The position numbers and the translations under genes were made by a program. A model generated the notes under the pieces. The model ran no database searches and had not been told where the DNA came from. It saw nothing but the letters and a program-made list of their open reading frames with translations. Shown in pieces: positions 26,401 to 35,939 of a DNA stretch of 64,000 bases; the stretch's first letter is position 1; every line of letters begins with the position of its first letter. This DNA comes from Tetranychus cinnabarinus (lineage: Eukaryota > Arthropoda > Arachnida > Trombidiformes > Tetranychidae), in assembly GCA_022266195.1 (NCBI GenBank), contig WHVY01000004.1:9193501-9257500 (forward strand), given 5' to 3'.

Positions 26401-28120
26401 GACTCAAATGCGCTAATGCAAAGCGATGTAACAGTATTGCATTTTTAATTAGTAAAGAGTTAAATTGATGAAAGAATCATGGTTGTAGGTGATGCCATTC
26501 TCGAAATATCGAGGTTTAAAGTTTCAACGCCAATGGGCAAAATCAAGAAAAGTGTTGTTGAGATGTTAAAAGTTTTCAATGCAAGTTGTGAAGAAACATT
26601 TTTTACCTACTTATAATACGTTTCAACTCGCTAATTCTTATGGTCATGGAATGTGGGCGATTCAACTAAAAATCAAACTAATCTATTTTACAGAAAAAGA
26701 GAAGTTCTATTTCTCAAAATGAATAGATGTCCTGGTAGATCATCAAATGTTATGTCTACTCAATGAGTTTCATAACAAAAACCACTTGCATAGTTGAATT
26801 AAAGGCGATCGAAGTTTTAACTTCGAACTCGATTTTCTCATAAACTAGCAATAGGATAAATTATTTATTATCATCAATTGACTCAGTTTTTATGTTCATA
26901 CAAACTAAATGAGTCTTTGCCTCGGTAATTAACGAGCAAATTGCATTTTCTCGAAAACTGTCAATCAGAGAAACCTTTGAATCGCACAATTGGTCTGTAC
27001 CTATCAACAGAGTGCAAATTCGAAAGAAAATAATTTTTACCCATTCCCGCTCATTTTTCGTTTAGTGTTTGATCAATTTGTGCATAAATGTGACAGTTGT
27101 GTCTTTTTTCGTAACAGCCATGAAAAAGTATGAAAAATAGCCAAATCTTACTTCATTATTGAATTCAAGTTCACCATTTCCAATTATTGTGAATGAAAGT
27201 GAATAAACTTTGTCAAATATTTTGTTAGAGATGAGGTTTACTTTGATGAAATGGTATGTTATTAGAACCAAGTAGATGGATTCACCAATAAAGCGAACAA
27301 GAAAAATGATGAGTGAAGATACTGAATTTGTTTCATCAAGAATAATACCAAAGATGAATAGACAATAACCAACAAAATAAGTGTAAAAAATGAAAATAGT
27401 GAGAGAGAAAAATTTGTTGACCAAAGAAACTGTTTCTAGTGCTTTCATATATGCAAGTCGAATCGATTGCATTTGCTTTCCAATGTTATGTTCACTTGTA
27501 ATCGTTTTAAAGTCAAGTTGCTCGAGTCGATAATCAATAACAATGAAAGCCGAATGCAAGTATAAGCACGTTTCAATGATGAACTGAAGGAATGAAGTCC
27601 ATCCAATTACAAAGAAAAGCGAAAGTATTTGATGAAAAATGATTCTTCCAAGTTTACCATATTCTTGTGAGATATTCCTGGGCATGAATGAATGTTCAGC
27701 ATCGCCAAAGTGAAGAAAGGCTTCAAACATGATCGTATAAATGGCCGTGTAACGAACAATTTTACTTTTTTCTTGAATAAACGAATCGGCATTACTTTTA
27801 TATTGATCATTGTCACTGATCAAACTATCAAGAAACTTAATGTACCAGAAACGATTAAACATAAAGAGCGAAATTACAAGTCCAAATAATACTACGTAAG
27901 CTCGATTCCAAATGAGCGCATATCGTCCAATGCGACTGGTTGACTCTGTTCGGGTTGAAGATTCGTAAATAATTGTGTAAAGTCCAATTGTTCCGTTGAT
28001 TATAAATGCAAGAGAAACGATTGCATGAAATGATTGACTGAACAAGTTTCTCTTCAATATCGATTGAGCCAGAAATGTTGACGGTATAAATGATTGCTGT
28101 AAAACTGATGAATGTTGCAT
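23403..28120 (-). CDS. Gustatory receptor family seven-transmembrane chemoreceptor (two exons, 3.6-kb intron)
   Basis: Exon 1 is 28120-27152, starting at the ATG of MQHSSV; the frame upstream to 28162 starts at GTG. It ends at GAA|gtaaga. Exon 2 is 23579-23403, after a TTCTAG acceptor. Both boundaries are phase 0, and the spliced product is 381 aa, a usual length for gustatory receptors. Exon 1 supplies about six hydrophobic helices and a family-like intracellular loop (KALETVSLVNKFFS). Exon 2 supplies the last helix, with RRIDRYDVGFTFAGL and FVSSLATIALTLGLALPS, placed as the terminal exon of arthropod Gr genes. The classical insect TYxxxxxQF is not present. If the intron is ignored, exon 1 runs on to a stop at 27062 and lacks helix 7. 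The intron (23580-27151) is filled by repeat block 2. Ligand unknown. Confidence 0.75.
23600..27092. repeat. Higher-order repeat block 2 (five units, - - + + +) inside the gustatory receptor intron
   Basis: Second copy of the block at 20500-23400, offset about 3.31-3.37 kb: units at about 23720-24110 (-), 24345-24760 (-), 25240-25660 (+), 25940-26330 (+), 26590-26990 (+). Its outer edges are inverted copies of each other: CACATTTATGCACAAATTGA at 23691-23710 and its exact complement at 27073-27092. Weaker similarity continues inward for at least 150 bp. Together the arms make a large imperfect palindrome lying about 60 bp from the donor and 110 bp from the acceptor. Confidence 0.8.
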
Positions 28121-28597
28121 GATGAAGCAAATAAGTAGACTTTTTTTAGATTCAAGATTCACAATTTATATTGAACTAGCATTTGAAACGAAATCAAGTT
28201 AAAATATAACCACTGTTGGTACTATTGGCTGGTTGTCAATAAAGAAAAGGAAACTTGATTTAGAGAAACATTGATTTCTGAATGAATCGATTTAACATAA
28301 TGAAGTTTTTTATTAAATGCCAATTTTTTTACATTTTATTTTCAGCAGTAAATTGAATATTAATCCTAATTATTTCTATTCATCAAACAATCGATGAAAT
28401 TGAAACTACATTAAATATTAAATAGTTCAATCTACAATCTAATTCATTGCTGCATACACTTTTTAAACAGTTTTGGCCAATTGTTAGCTGTGTAACTGTT
28501 TCAAAAATTTAAAAAAAATACACAATTTATTTATTTGTTGAAGAATGACTTATATATTTATTCAAAGCATTTTAAGAATTATTGAAAAAGTTTGGAA
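28121..28597. other. Spacer between gustatory receptor and DNAJC17
   Basis: Holds the putative promoter of the gustatory receptor and the 3' UTR of DNAJC17. A TTTATT at 28557-28562 (AATAAA on the - strand) lies about 36 bp beyond the DNAJC17 stop. Nothing else seen. Confidence 0.5.
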
Positions 28598-29425
28598 TCA
28601 ACAGATAAGAGGCGGTGGTGGTGGTGGTTGGCCCATCTTAATTAATTGTGCTAATCGCAATTTTGACAGAACTTCATTTTCAAAACTATCTAAAGCTTGA
28701 TTGAAGGATGGGCCATAAGGCGATTGTTTAGGACGTGTCTGAATAATGATTGTTAATTTTTTAACAGATAAATTGTCAAATCTTTCATTGAGCACTTTCA
28801 TAACTTGTTCTTTGTCCTTAAATTCAATTTCTGCATTTGAAGATTTGGGTGACATGATGACGTTGACTGGACCAAACTTAGAAAAAATGTTTGATAATAT
28901 TGCTGATGATACATCAAATTTGGACGCCCATTCAACTCTTAATCTGTACAATATTTCATCTGAAGGTCCAACACGATGAGCAATGTCTCTTAAATCGTGT
29001 TCAACTTTGATTTTGAGTTTCTGATTTTCCCGATCCAATTGTCTAAGGTTTGCAATTCTGGTTTTCTCGGCATCCTTCATCCTGGCGATATCTTCCATGA
29101 TCTTCCTTTCTTTCTCTTCCTTGGCCAGTCTTTCCCTTTCTTCCAGTTCATCACGAAGTTTCTTTCTCTTGGCATCGAGTTCAGCATCTCTCATTTTCTT
29201 TTCCTTTTGGGCTCGAAGTTGCCTGTCATATTTTTCTCGGGCAGCCGGATCCGTTAAGATATCTAGAATTTTCGATAACTTTTCAAAATCTGCTTTTGCA
29301 TGTGGATTTTCCAAATTTTTATCCGGATGAAGTATTAAAGCTTTTTTCCTGTAGGCCTTTTTGATTTGAGAAGTCGAAGAGGCTGAGGAAATTTCCAAAA
29401 ATTCATAGTAATCCATGGAGTCCAT
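28598..29425 (-). CDS. DNAJC17: DNAJC17-type J-domain and RRM splicing-associated protein
   Basis: Intronless 275-aa frame from ATG (human DNAJC17 is 304 aa). The N-terminal J domain covers about residues 5-70 with HPD at 33-35, the motif that stimulates Hsp70 ATPase. A highly charged Lys/Glu/Arg coiled coil spans about 68-145. An RRM-like domain (about 160-235; LRVEWASKFD, ILSNIFSKFGPVNVIMSP) follows, then a tail with PPPPPP. This J-coil-RRM order is specific to the DNAJC17/Cwf23 family, which works with the spliceosome in the nucleus. The gene lies upstream-tandem to PRPF31, another spliceosome gene on the same strand, with 457 bp between them. Confidence 0.9.
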   Translation of the reverse strand: MDSMDYYEFLEISSASSTSQIKKAYRKKALILHPDKNLENPHAKADFEKLSKILDILTDPAAREKYDRQLRAQKEKKMRDAELDAKRKKLRDELEERERLAKEEKERKIMEDIARMKDAEKTRIANLRQLDRENQKLKIKVEHDLRDIAHRVGPSDEILYRLRVEWASKFDVSSAILSNIFSKFGPVNVIMSPKSSNAEIEFKDKEQVMKVLNERFDNLSVKKLTIIIQTRPKQSPYGPSFNQALDSFENEVLSKLRLAQLIKMGQPPPPPPLIC

Positions 29426-29882
29426 TTCAGCTGATTAATTCACCAAATAAGATGTGACAAAAACCTATTGAAAATTCAGGGAGATAATAGGACAACTAGT
29501 CAATGGGTAGTAAACAAATGAACTTTTGTATTAAAGGATAAAATTTAATAGAGATGAAAAGAAATTGATTCATTAAACATATTCAATCAATTCCCATCTA
29601 CAAAACATCTGTATTTAAAAAAATGTTTTTGGATTTAGATGTTGTTTACACCAGCAGATGGAGAAAGAGGTGAAACAAGGCGCAAGATTTAATACCGAAA
29701 TGTTTAAAATATAAAGGATGTTGAAGGATGAAAATATTGAAAATCTCGGAACAAGTTCAGTTTCTCATAAGATTCACAGTCTTAAACATAAAGTTTTAAT
29801 AGTTTTATTATGACAATACAAGAATATCGTTTTGTAATAAAGTTTGAAAAATTAAAACTTGATCACTCAATTTATTAATAGA
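29426..29882. other. Spacer between DNAJC17 and PRPF31
   Basis: Contains the DNAJC17 promoter and the short PRPF31 3' UTR. Candidate - strand AATAAA signals are at 29871-29876 and 29804-29809. No gene seen. Confidence 0.5.
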
Positions 29883-31457
29883 TTAAGCAGTTTTCTTGAT
29901 AACACTGAAGAAGCCACCAGTTGTTGAGAAATATTTTCCTGAAGTATCATTTGTTTTAGATTCAGCTGCTTGTGGATTAACAATCTCTAGACCTTGAAGA
30001 GGTGTGAATGCGACAGAAGATGCTGTACCAGAAATTTGTCTTTTAACGGTCGTTGTTCCACCATAAACTTGTTGTTTTTGCAAGTTTTTATGAAGTGTTT
30101 TAGAAATACGAACTTTGGTTTTCTCATCAATTTGAGGGGCTCTGATTCTACCCATTGCTGATTTTCCTATTTGTCCAGTGGTAAAACCTAAATCTTCTTG
30201 ATAAGCGTCATCCTCAATTTCACCAAAGTTCATCCTATTGGCTTGCTTTCTAAATTCAGTCATCGCCATTCTTTCTTTCATTCTTCGCACTCTTTTACCT
30301 CCTCGCTTCTTTCTCGGTTGATCAATCGGTGGTGGCAATGGTTTAACTTGTTTAACAGGTGGAGGTTCTTGTAATTTATCAAGAGCTCGTTCAATTTTGG
30401 CTCTAAAACTTCTACCTTGACTACCATCTGGTGAAGAATGGCATGCATCAACTCGAGCTGCTATTGTACACTTATTAGCTACAAGATGTGCTGCTTTACG
30501 TCTTAAATCAGGCGGTGTGTCTTGCACTATATCAGTTTGAAATACAAAACCGGTGTGGGGTAAGACTTGAGTTGATGAAAATCCAGACAAAGTTTTCTTC
30601 CTTGATCCAAGAACCTCGACATTGCAAGATGGCATTTTAGATAAATTGGTTAGACCTCCAGCTAATCCCATTAATTTTGCAGCGATATTCGCACCAACAA
30701 TAGCTGAAACATTCGGGGCAATAAAAGACATTCTTGACTCGACAAATTCAAATATCTTTAACTTAAATGTATTCAACTCGACTGCCATATCGCAAGCTTC
30801 GTTAACAGCATTCAGCTCTTCCGTAGAAAGTTTGATTCCTTGTGTTGTTGATGCACTAACGCTGACAACCATGATTGTAGCTTGAGTCAGAAACTTTTGT
30901 AATATTTCATTATTTTTGGCCTTATCTAAATAAAAGAAAATAATATCAATAAAAAAGTATATAAATCGAGTAACAGTAAGGTCAATCTTACCTAGATCAT
31001 TGCCTAACTCCTTGACAGTCATTAAATATTCCAATGCATTTGGAATCAGTGAATCAAGCTCTGGAAATCTTTTACTATATTTGTCTTTGACAAATTTATG
31101 GATTATATTTATATCATCATCGATCGCGACAGTTAGGTTATTGGCTTCAACAATCAATTTATATTCAGGATGAGCTTCCACGGGTCCATCTAAGCTGTCT
31201 TTATCAATGAAGCTTCCTTGCTGGTCAGTTCTCTTCTCTATTTCTAACATGATTCTTTTCAATTCATCTGAATCTCGAATAGTAGCTAACTTCCTGATTG
31301 AACTGGTCATATCAATATCCATGCTTTCTTCCCCTGCACTAACATGATTGAATCCAGAATAAGATGCTTCACCCGAATGTAAATCACCAGACAAATTGGT
31401 ATCATCATATCCACCATCATCTTCAAGGTCAGCCAACAACTCATCAGCTAATGACAT
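29883..31457 (-). CDS. PRPF31: Pre-mRNA-processing factor 31 (U4/U6-U5 tri-snRNP protein)
   Basis: Two exons, 31457-30992 and 30925-29883, with a 66-bp intron at phase 1 that restores ELGNDLDKAKNNEIL. Read without splicing, the frame stays open but inserts a hydrophobic stretch. Product 502 aa (human 499). The order is an acidic N-terminus, the NOSIC region (IIHKFVKDKYSKRFPELDSL), and the Nop domain with ESRMSFIAPN and KIMG-like AAKLMGLAGGLTNLSKMP, which grips U4 snRNA and the 15.5K protein. The conserved C-terminal part follows (RKKRGGKRVRRMKERM, NRMNFGEIEDDAYQEDLGF, GTASSVAFTPLQGLEIVNP). Nuclear, required for tri-snRNP assembly. The start at ATG 31457 matches the family N-terminus, MSLADELLADLE. 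Confidence 0.96.
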   Translation of the reverse strand: MSLADELLADLEDDGGYDDTNLSGDLHSGEASYSGFNHVSAGEESMDIDMTSSIRKLATIRDSDELKRIMLEIEKRTDQQGSFIDKDSLDGPVEAHPEYKLIVEANNLTVAIDDDINIIHKFVKDKYSKRFPELDSLIPNALEYLMTVKELGNDLGKIDLTVTRFIYFFIDIIFFYLDKAKNNEILQKFLTQATIMVVSVSASTTQGIKLSTEELNAVNEACDMAVELNTFKLKIFEFVESRMSFIAPNVSAIVGANIAAKLMGLAGGLTNLSKMPSCNVEVLGSRKKTLSGFSSTQVLPHTGFVFQTDIVQDTPPDLRRKAAHLVANKCTIAARVDACHSSPDGSQGRSFRAKIERALDKLQEPPPVKQVKPLPPPIDQPRKKRGGKRVRRMKERMAMTEFRKQANRMNFGEIEDDAYQEDLGFTTGQIGKSAMGRIRAPQIDEKTKVRISKTLHKNLQKQQVYGGTTTVKRQISGTASSVAFTPLQGLEIVNPQAAESKTNDTSGKYFSTTGGFFSVIKKTA

Positions 31458-31618
31458 TTTGTCGGATTATTTTTGCCAAAAAACCAAAAATCTAAATAGA
31501 TAATTTAATCAAGGGTTAAAAAAGAAAAAGCAGGGTGAGATATTGAAATCAGCAACAAATTAAATAAGACGTACTTTTGAATACCACAGGTAATGATAAA
31601 TATACACAAATTACGACT

Positions 31619-31926
31619 TCAATGTTTCGGTGAATCCGATTTCATACACTTTTGGAGGTAATTTAAAACAAGAGGCGATCTCATCAAAGACTGTAAAGAA
31701 ATGAAAAAACAAATGCATTAAAGTTAAGGAAAATAACAAATGCAAAACAATAATAAAGATAAATACTTACCAATTTTTTTTCAGTGAGGATATCTTCAAG
31801 AATTGAACTGTCAAAATCAGAAGAAACCGAGCATCCCACACCACTGGATGAACTAGAAGACGATGAAGAGGATGATAATGAAGATGATGATGTTAAGGAA
31901 CCAGATTTACGAGGTTTAGAGTCCAT
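31619..31926 (-). CDS. Small serine-rich protein, family not recognised
   Basis: Two exons, 31926-31771 and 31690-31619, joined at phase 0 (TTG|gtaagt ... ttacag|TCT), giving 75 aa. The N-terminus is basic (MDSKPRKSGS). A run of about 20 residues is almost pure serine, and the C-terminal half (SDFDSSILEDILTEKK, then a segment ending NYLQKCMKSDSPKH) looks like a short amphipathic helix. A different reading of exon 2 (frame starting FDEIASC) is also open but needs a non-matching phase. It starts 290 bp from the divergent OMP decarboxylase ATG, so the two may share a promoter. The good splice sites and codon usage make a real gene likely, but transcript evidence would settle it. Confidence 0.55.
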
Positions 31927-32216
31927 AACACAAAGCCCAACAACACTAAAATAGGAAGAGAGTTGGTCAATATTGAATGAAATTCACAAATTGTATTTTT
32001 TCATTCAGCTGTTCTCATTTGTAACTTACATTGAATCAAACAAGTAGCCAATCAGAGTGGAGGCGCTCTTTATGAACAAGTTTGTATCTACTACAGTGCA
32101 CATTGCTTTTCAGTTTATCTTATGCCTAGTATATTGTCATTTATTTTTGGTTAATTTGTGTTTGTTTTATTTCTTTAAAGTCTTTAAATTAAATTGTGTC
32201 TCCAGTGTTTCTCAGA
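31927..32216. promoter_or_regulatory. Bidirectional promoter between the Ser-rich gene and OMP decarboxylase
   Basis: A 290-bp head-to-head gap. It contains an AGCCAATCAG sequence (32046-32055), a good CCAAT/NF-Y box. The 3' part also holds acceptor-like CTCCAG and TTTCTCAG just before the ATG at 32217, so a short noncoding 5' exon is possible. Confidence 0.5.
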
Positions 32217-33106
32217 ATGGAAAGAATGTCTCGAACTGTGAATCCCATCAACAAAGTTTTATTCGAAATGATGGAGCGAAAGAAAACAAATTTATGTTTA
32301 GCTGTCGATCTAACTAAATCAAGCGAGATTATTGATATTGTTGATAAAATGGGCCCTCATGTGGTAGTCATCAAGATTCATGTCGATATAATTGAAGACT
32401 TTGACCATGAATTCATCGAAAAAATGGTGACTTTCAAAAAAAAGCACGATTTTTTAATATTTGAAGACAGGTAAGAGTGCAAGTGACTTCCACAAATTCA
32501 ATCACTAAATTCGTGTTTTATCGAAATAGGAAATTTGCCGATATTGGAGCTACAGTTTTGAAGCAATATGTTGGTGGAATATTTCGTATTCAAGATTGGG
32601 CAGATTTAGTAACATTGCATGTGATTACTGGGACAACTACGATTGAAGCTCTCATGAAGGTAAGTACTAAAGCAACATGTGTTTGCAATAATGTTAACAT
32701 TAACCGTTCTTTTTTGTTTTTGCAGGGTTGGACAAGCTCAGAGCCTCGAGGTGTTCTATTGATTGCTCAGATGAGCCATAAAGGTAGCTTATTGCATGAA
32801 GATGGGGTGAAGATGGCTGGTCAAATCGCTCAACAATACCCTACTTTTGTTTCTGGATTCATCAGCCAAGCAAAAGTCTCGAATGATCCGGGTTTCATTC
32901 AGTTTACTCCGGGTGTGAATATTGGTTCAACTGGTGACGGTATGGGTCAGCAATATGTCACACCAGAAGAAGCCGTAATCAAAAGAAATGCTGACATAAT
33001 CATCGTTGGTCGTGGTGTGCTACAATCAGAAGATCCTGTAAAAATGTTGCTAGAATTCAAAACCCGTGCATATAGCTGCTATGCCATGAAAAATAAAGAA
33101 AATTAG
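32217..33106 (+). CDS. Orotidine 5'-phosphate decarboxylase, apparently without an OPRT domain
   Basis: Exons 32217-32470, 32530-32659 and 32726-33106 (phases 2 and 0) encode 254 aa. The frame upstream begins at GTG, so ATG 32217 is used. Motifs: KIHVDI near residues 53-58; the catalytic block FEDRKFAD at 82-89, with the Asp84/Lys86/Asp89 network of the D-x-K-x-x-D motif; QFTPGV; DGMGQQY; and IIIVGRGV near the C-terminus, which binds the phosphate. It matches the C-terminal half of animal UMP synthase and makes UMP from OMP. Animal UMPS normally has an N-terminal orotate phosphoribosyltransferase domain. Here only 290 bp separate the ATG from a divergent gene and no such domain is visible. 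ATTAAA at 33112 follows the stop. Convergent with APRT (70 bp apart). Confidence 0.9.
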
Positions 33107-33176
33107 ACTTCATTAAAGTTTAAATAGCATCGGAAAGAATCTTATTTTATTTAATTCAGCTCGGATTCACAAAAAT

Positions 33177-33725
33177 TTAAACTCTTAATATGGAATAAAA
33201 TGGCGAATCAACTTTGTCCTTCCCATGTAAATCTGCTAATTCAATGATCACCATGCTACAGACAACTTCTCCACCACAATTTTTTATCAATTTGATAGAA
33301 GCTTCAAGAGTTCCGCCTGTGGCCAATAAATCATCAATAATAACAGCTTTTGATCCATTTTTGATGGAACCTTCTTGAATTTCAATCGTATCTTCTCCAT
33401 ATTCAAGTTTGTAGGACAATTTTTGTGTTGGGCCTGGAAGTTTACCTTTTTTTCTGATTGTTATGAAAGGTAACTTATGTTGTAGAGCCAAGGTTGGACC
33501 AAAAAGGAATCCTCTCGATTCAAGAGCAACAATGACATCAATTGGACCAAAAGAATTCAACTTTGCCGATAAAACATCGAGGGTGCTTTGAAAGACATCA
33601 GGATTCTGTAAGATTGGCATTATATCATAAAATAAAATTCCCTTCTTAGGAAAATCAGGATAAGTTGTTATTGTTGACTTTATAGTGGCCACTTTTTCAC
33701 TCAAATCATCACCTTGGGAAGACAT
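33177..33725 (-). CDS. APRT: Adenine phosphoribosyltransferase
   Basis: Intronless 182-aa frame from the ATG at 33725 (the upstream extension to 33779 starts at TTG). Human APRT is 180 aa. YPDFPKKGILFYDIMPIL near the N-terminus, ESRGFLFGP at about 69-77, and the PRPP-binding loop VIIDDLLATGGT at 128-139 identify type I PRTases of the APRT family. The enzyme makes AMP from adenine and PRPP in the cytosol (purine salvage). A - strand AATAAA (TTTATT at 33146-33151) sits about 30 bp past the stop, inside the short convergent gap with the OMP decarboxylase. Confidence 0.96.
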   Translation of the reverse strand: MSSQGDDLSEKVATIKSTITTYPDFPKKGILFYDIMPILQNPDVFQSTLDVLSAKLNSFGPIDVIVALESRGFLFGPTLALQHKLPFITIRKKGKLPGPTQKLSYKLEYGEDTIEIQEGSIKNGSKAVIIDDLLATGGTLEASIKLIKNCGGEVVCSMVIIELADLHGKDKVDSPFYSILRV

Positions 33726-34269
33726 AATTTTCCTTGAAATCAGTGTTTTTACGCACGAAAATTGATAAAAATTAAACAAAAGATTTTAAAATTGAAAGAT
33801 ATTTAGACACTAGTCAATGAATGGTACTATAAAAATGTGTGCCAACTGACAACCGTATCTCTTTCCACACCTTCTCCCATCATTATCATCCATGCAAACA
33901 TGGGAAATCACTTTGATGATTTTCATTTTTTAATCAAACAATAATCTGGAAAAATATAAAACTTTACTCTTTGGCTGACAACTTGTTAGAGGGAAGAAAG
34001 AGAAACCAGTTTTTGAGCAGCTTAAACATAATCCGTTGATAATGATTTGAAATTTTTAGCGCGAGTCTGCCTGTTTCAACCAATCCTGTTTAGTTTAAGC
34101 TCTTCAAGTTTCTCTGCAACTTCTCTCTTGTATCTTTAGTTTTGCATCACCTTTCTATGGAGGATCTAGTTTACCCACAAAAGCCCATTACATTTTATCC
34201 TCATCAATTATTTTTTCTCTTTGTTTTCTCTGCCTTTTCCCCTCTTTATTAATTTCTTAATCTTTAATT
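33726..34269. promoter_or_regulatory. Divergent intergenic region between APRT and Myb
   Basis: A 544-bp head-to-head gap. CCAAT occurs at about 34080 (AACCAATCC), upstream of a pyrimidine-rich stretch leading to the Myb ATG at 34270. It probably holds the Myb promoter and 5' UTR and the APRT promoter. No gene seen. Confidence 0.45.
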
Positions 34270-35939
34270 ATGGTTGATCAACCTCTTGATCAGGTCAATA
34301 TCGATACCAATTTACCTCAACTAAGATTAGGTGAGTCTTTTTTCTTTCTCTCTTTCTCTCTTTCTCTTTTGTTTGCTTGAGGTTATCTTAAGCGCCATTT
34401 CTGTTTACCATTTTTTGTTTTTGTTTGGTTTGATTATTTTTGCTCCCAATCGACTAATTGTCCTCATCTTCTATCTATATCTCTTCTGTCACTTTTTATC
34501 TCTGGTCTGGTCTTCTCTATCTTTTTTTGTCTGTATTGGGATATTGGGATAACCCTTTATATCGATATGTTATATTCAGGTGAAGACTCGCAACCTGGTG
34601 AAAATTCTTTCTCGTACAATGAAGCCGGATCATCAAGTCAATCTGGCAGACCAATAAATCGATGGACCAAAGAGGTAAGTGACATATTGTTACAGAACGA
34701 ATCTCAGTTTTGGCAACATATCTTATCTATTTGCGCGCTTGACATTAACCCTTTTTTTTGTTCAATCTGTGAATTTTCAGGAAGATGAATTGGTGATTCG
34801 GCTTGTGGAAAAGTATGGTCCCAAAAAATGGACTGTGATTGCTCGAGAACTCAAAGGCAGAATTGGAAAGCAATGTCGAGAAAGGTGGCATAATCATTTA
34901 AACCCACAAATAATTAAATCTTCTTGGACGGATGAGGAGGAAAGGACAATAATCGAAGCTCATCGTACATGGGGTAACCAATGGGCTAAAATTGCCAAGT
35001 TGTTACCTGGAAGAACGGATAATGCGATTAAAAATCACTGGAACTCTACATTGAAACGAAAAGCCGAAGCTTTAGAAAGGGGTTCACCAGTTCCACAGCC
35101 ACGTCGTAAACGTCGTAAAAAGCAACATGTTGATCTGGATGACTCTGCAGTTCCATATGAACATCAATCGATGTCAATGTTCTTCAATGACAGTACCAAC
35201 GAGAACAATGACCCTGATACCACCTCAGTGAAGCAAGAACCGCGCCAAGAAAGCTACACAGAACAAGAGAATGTATATAATAATCAAGAAAATGTATATG
35301 ATCAAGAAAATGGATACACTCAGCATGTGGAACCAAGATACTTAAGTTTTGCTCATGATTCTACATATTTTAGCCAGTCCTCATCTTATTCTAATCAGAC
35401 CAGCAATTCATTGCATGACTTAAATTTAACCAATGATAATAATCGTGTCCCTCTCGGTGATTTGAAAGTGATACCTCAGGATTACGACGAACTCAACGAT
35501 TTAAGTGATCTATTACCACCTCTTAATGCTGAGATGCTCAAAAAAGAAGGAGTCGACATTTCTGGTTTTGAACCTGAATCGTTTCATGAAAATTTCCTTA
35601 TGGAAATGTTGGATTCAATTGATACTTCTCCATTATCTTTAAGTTCTTTTGAGCTATCTCATAATGAACCTAGAAAGATCCAAAGATGCAACAAAGATGT
35701 AAGATTCATAAACAACTCTCTCAATACTCATGAAACATTATTATCAGATCTTTATCATCTAACTCATCTTGACAAAACACTTGACCTTTTTTTCTCATTT
35801 TCTTGCATTCCAGACTCGCCGTCGATCAGGTCCGGCTCGCAAATTGGACTGGGAAAAGGTTACCTTGGGCAGAACTCCTGATCAAATTGAATTGACTCAA
35901 CAAGCGCGTGCATACCTTAATTCTCAATATCTGCATTAA
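34270..35939 (+). CDS. Myb: Myb family transcription factor with two Myb repeats (R2R3) and animal C-terminal motif
   Basis: Exons 34270-34330, 34580-34674, 34781-35698 and 35814-35939 (phases 1, 0, 0) encode 399 aa. R2 (about 47-96) has tryptophans 49, 69 and 88 and KGRIGKQCRERWHNHLNP. R3 (about 99-148) has tryptophans 101, 120 and 139 and KLLPGRTDNAIKNHWNS. Both are nearly identical to vertebrate c/A/B-Myb. A basic patch, RRKRRKKQ, follows. The last exon encodes WEKVTLGRTPDQIELTQQAR, the C-terminal element typical of animal Myb (B-Myb-like). Repeat R1 is absent: exon 2 goes directly from a Gly/Ser-rich leader to R2. Unspliced, exon 3 runs on to 35881 and loses that C-terminus. Nuclear regulator of cell-cycle genes in animals. 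A damaged second copy is at 46276-47582. Confidence 0.93.
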
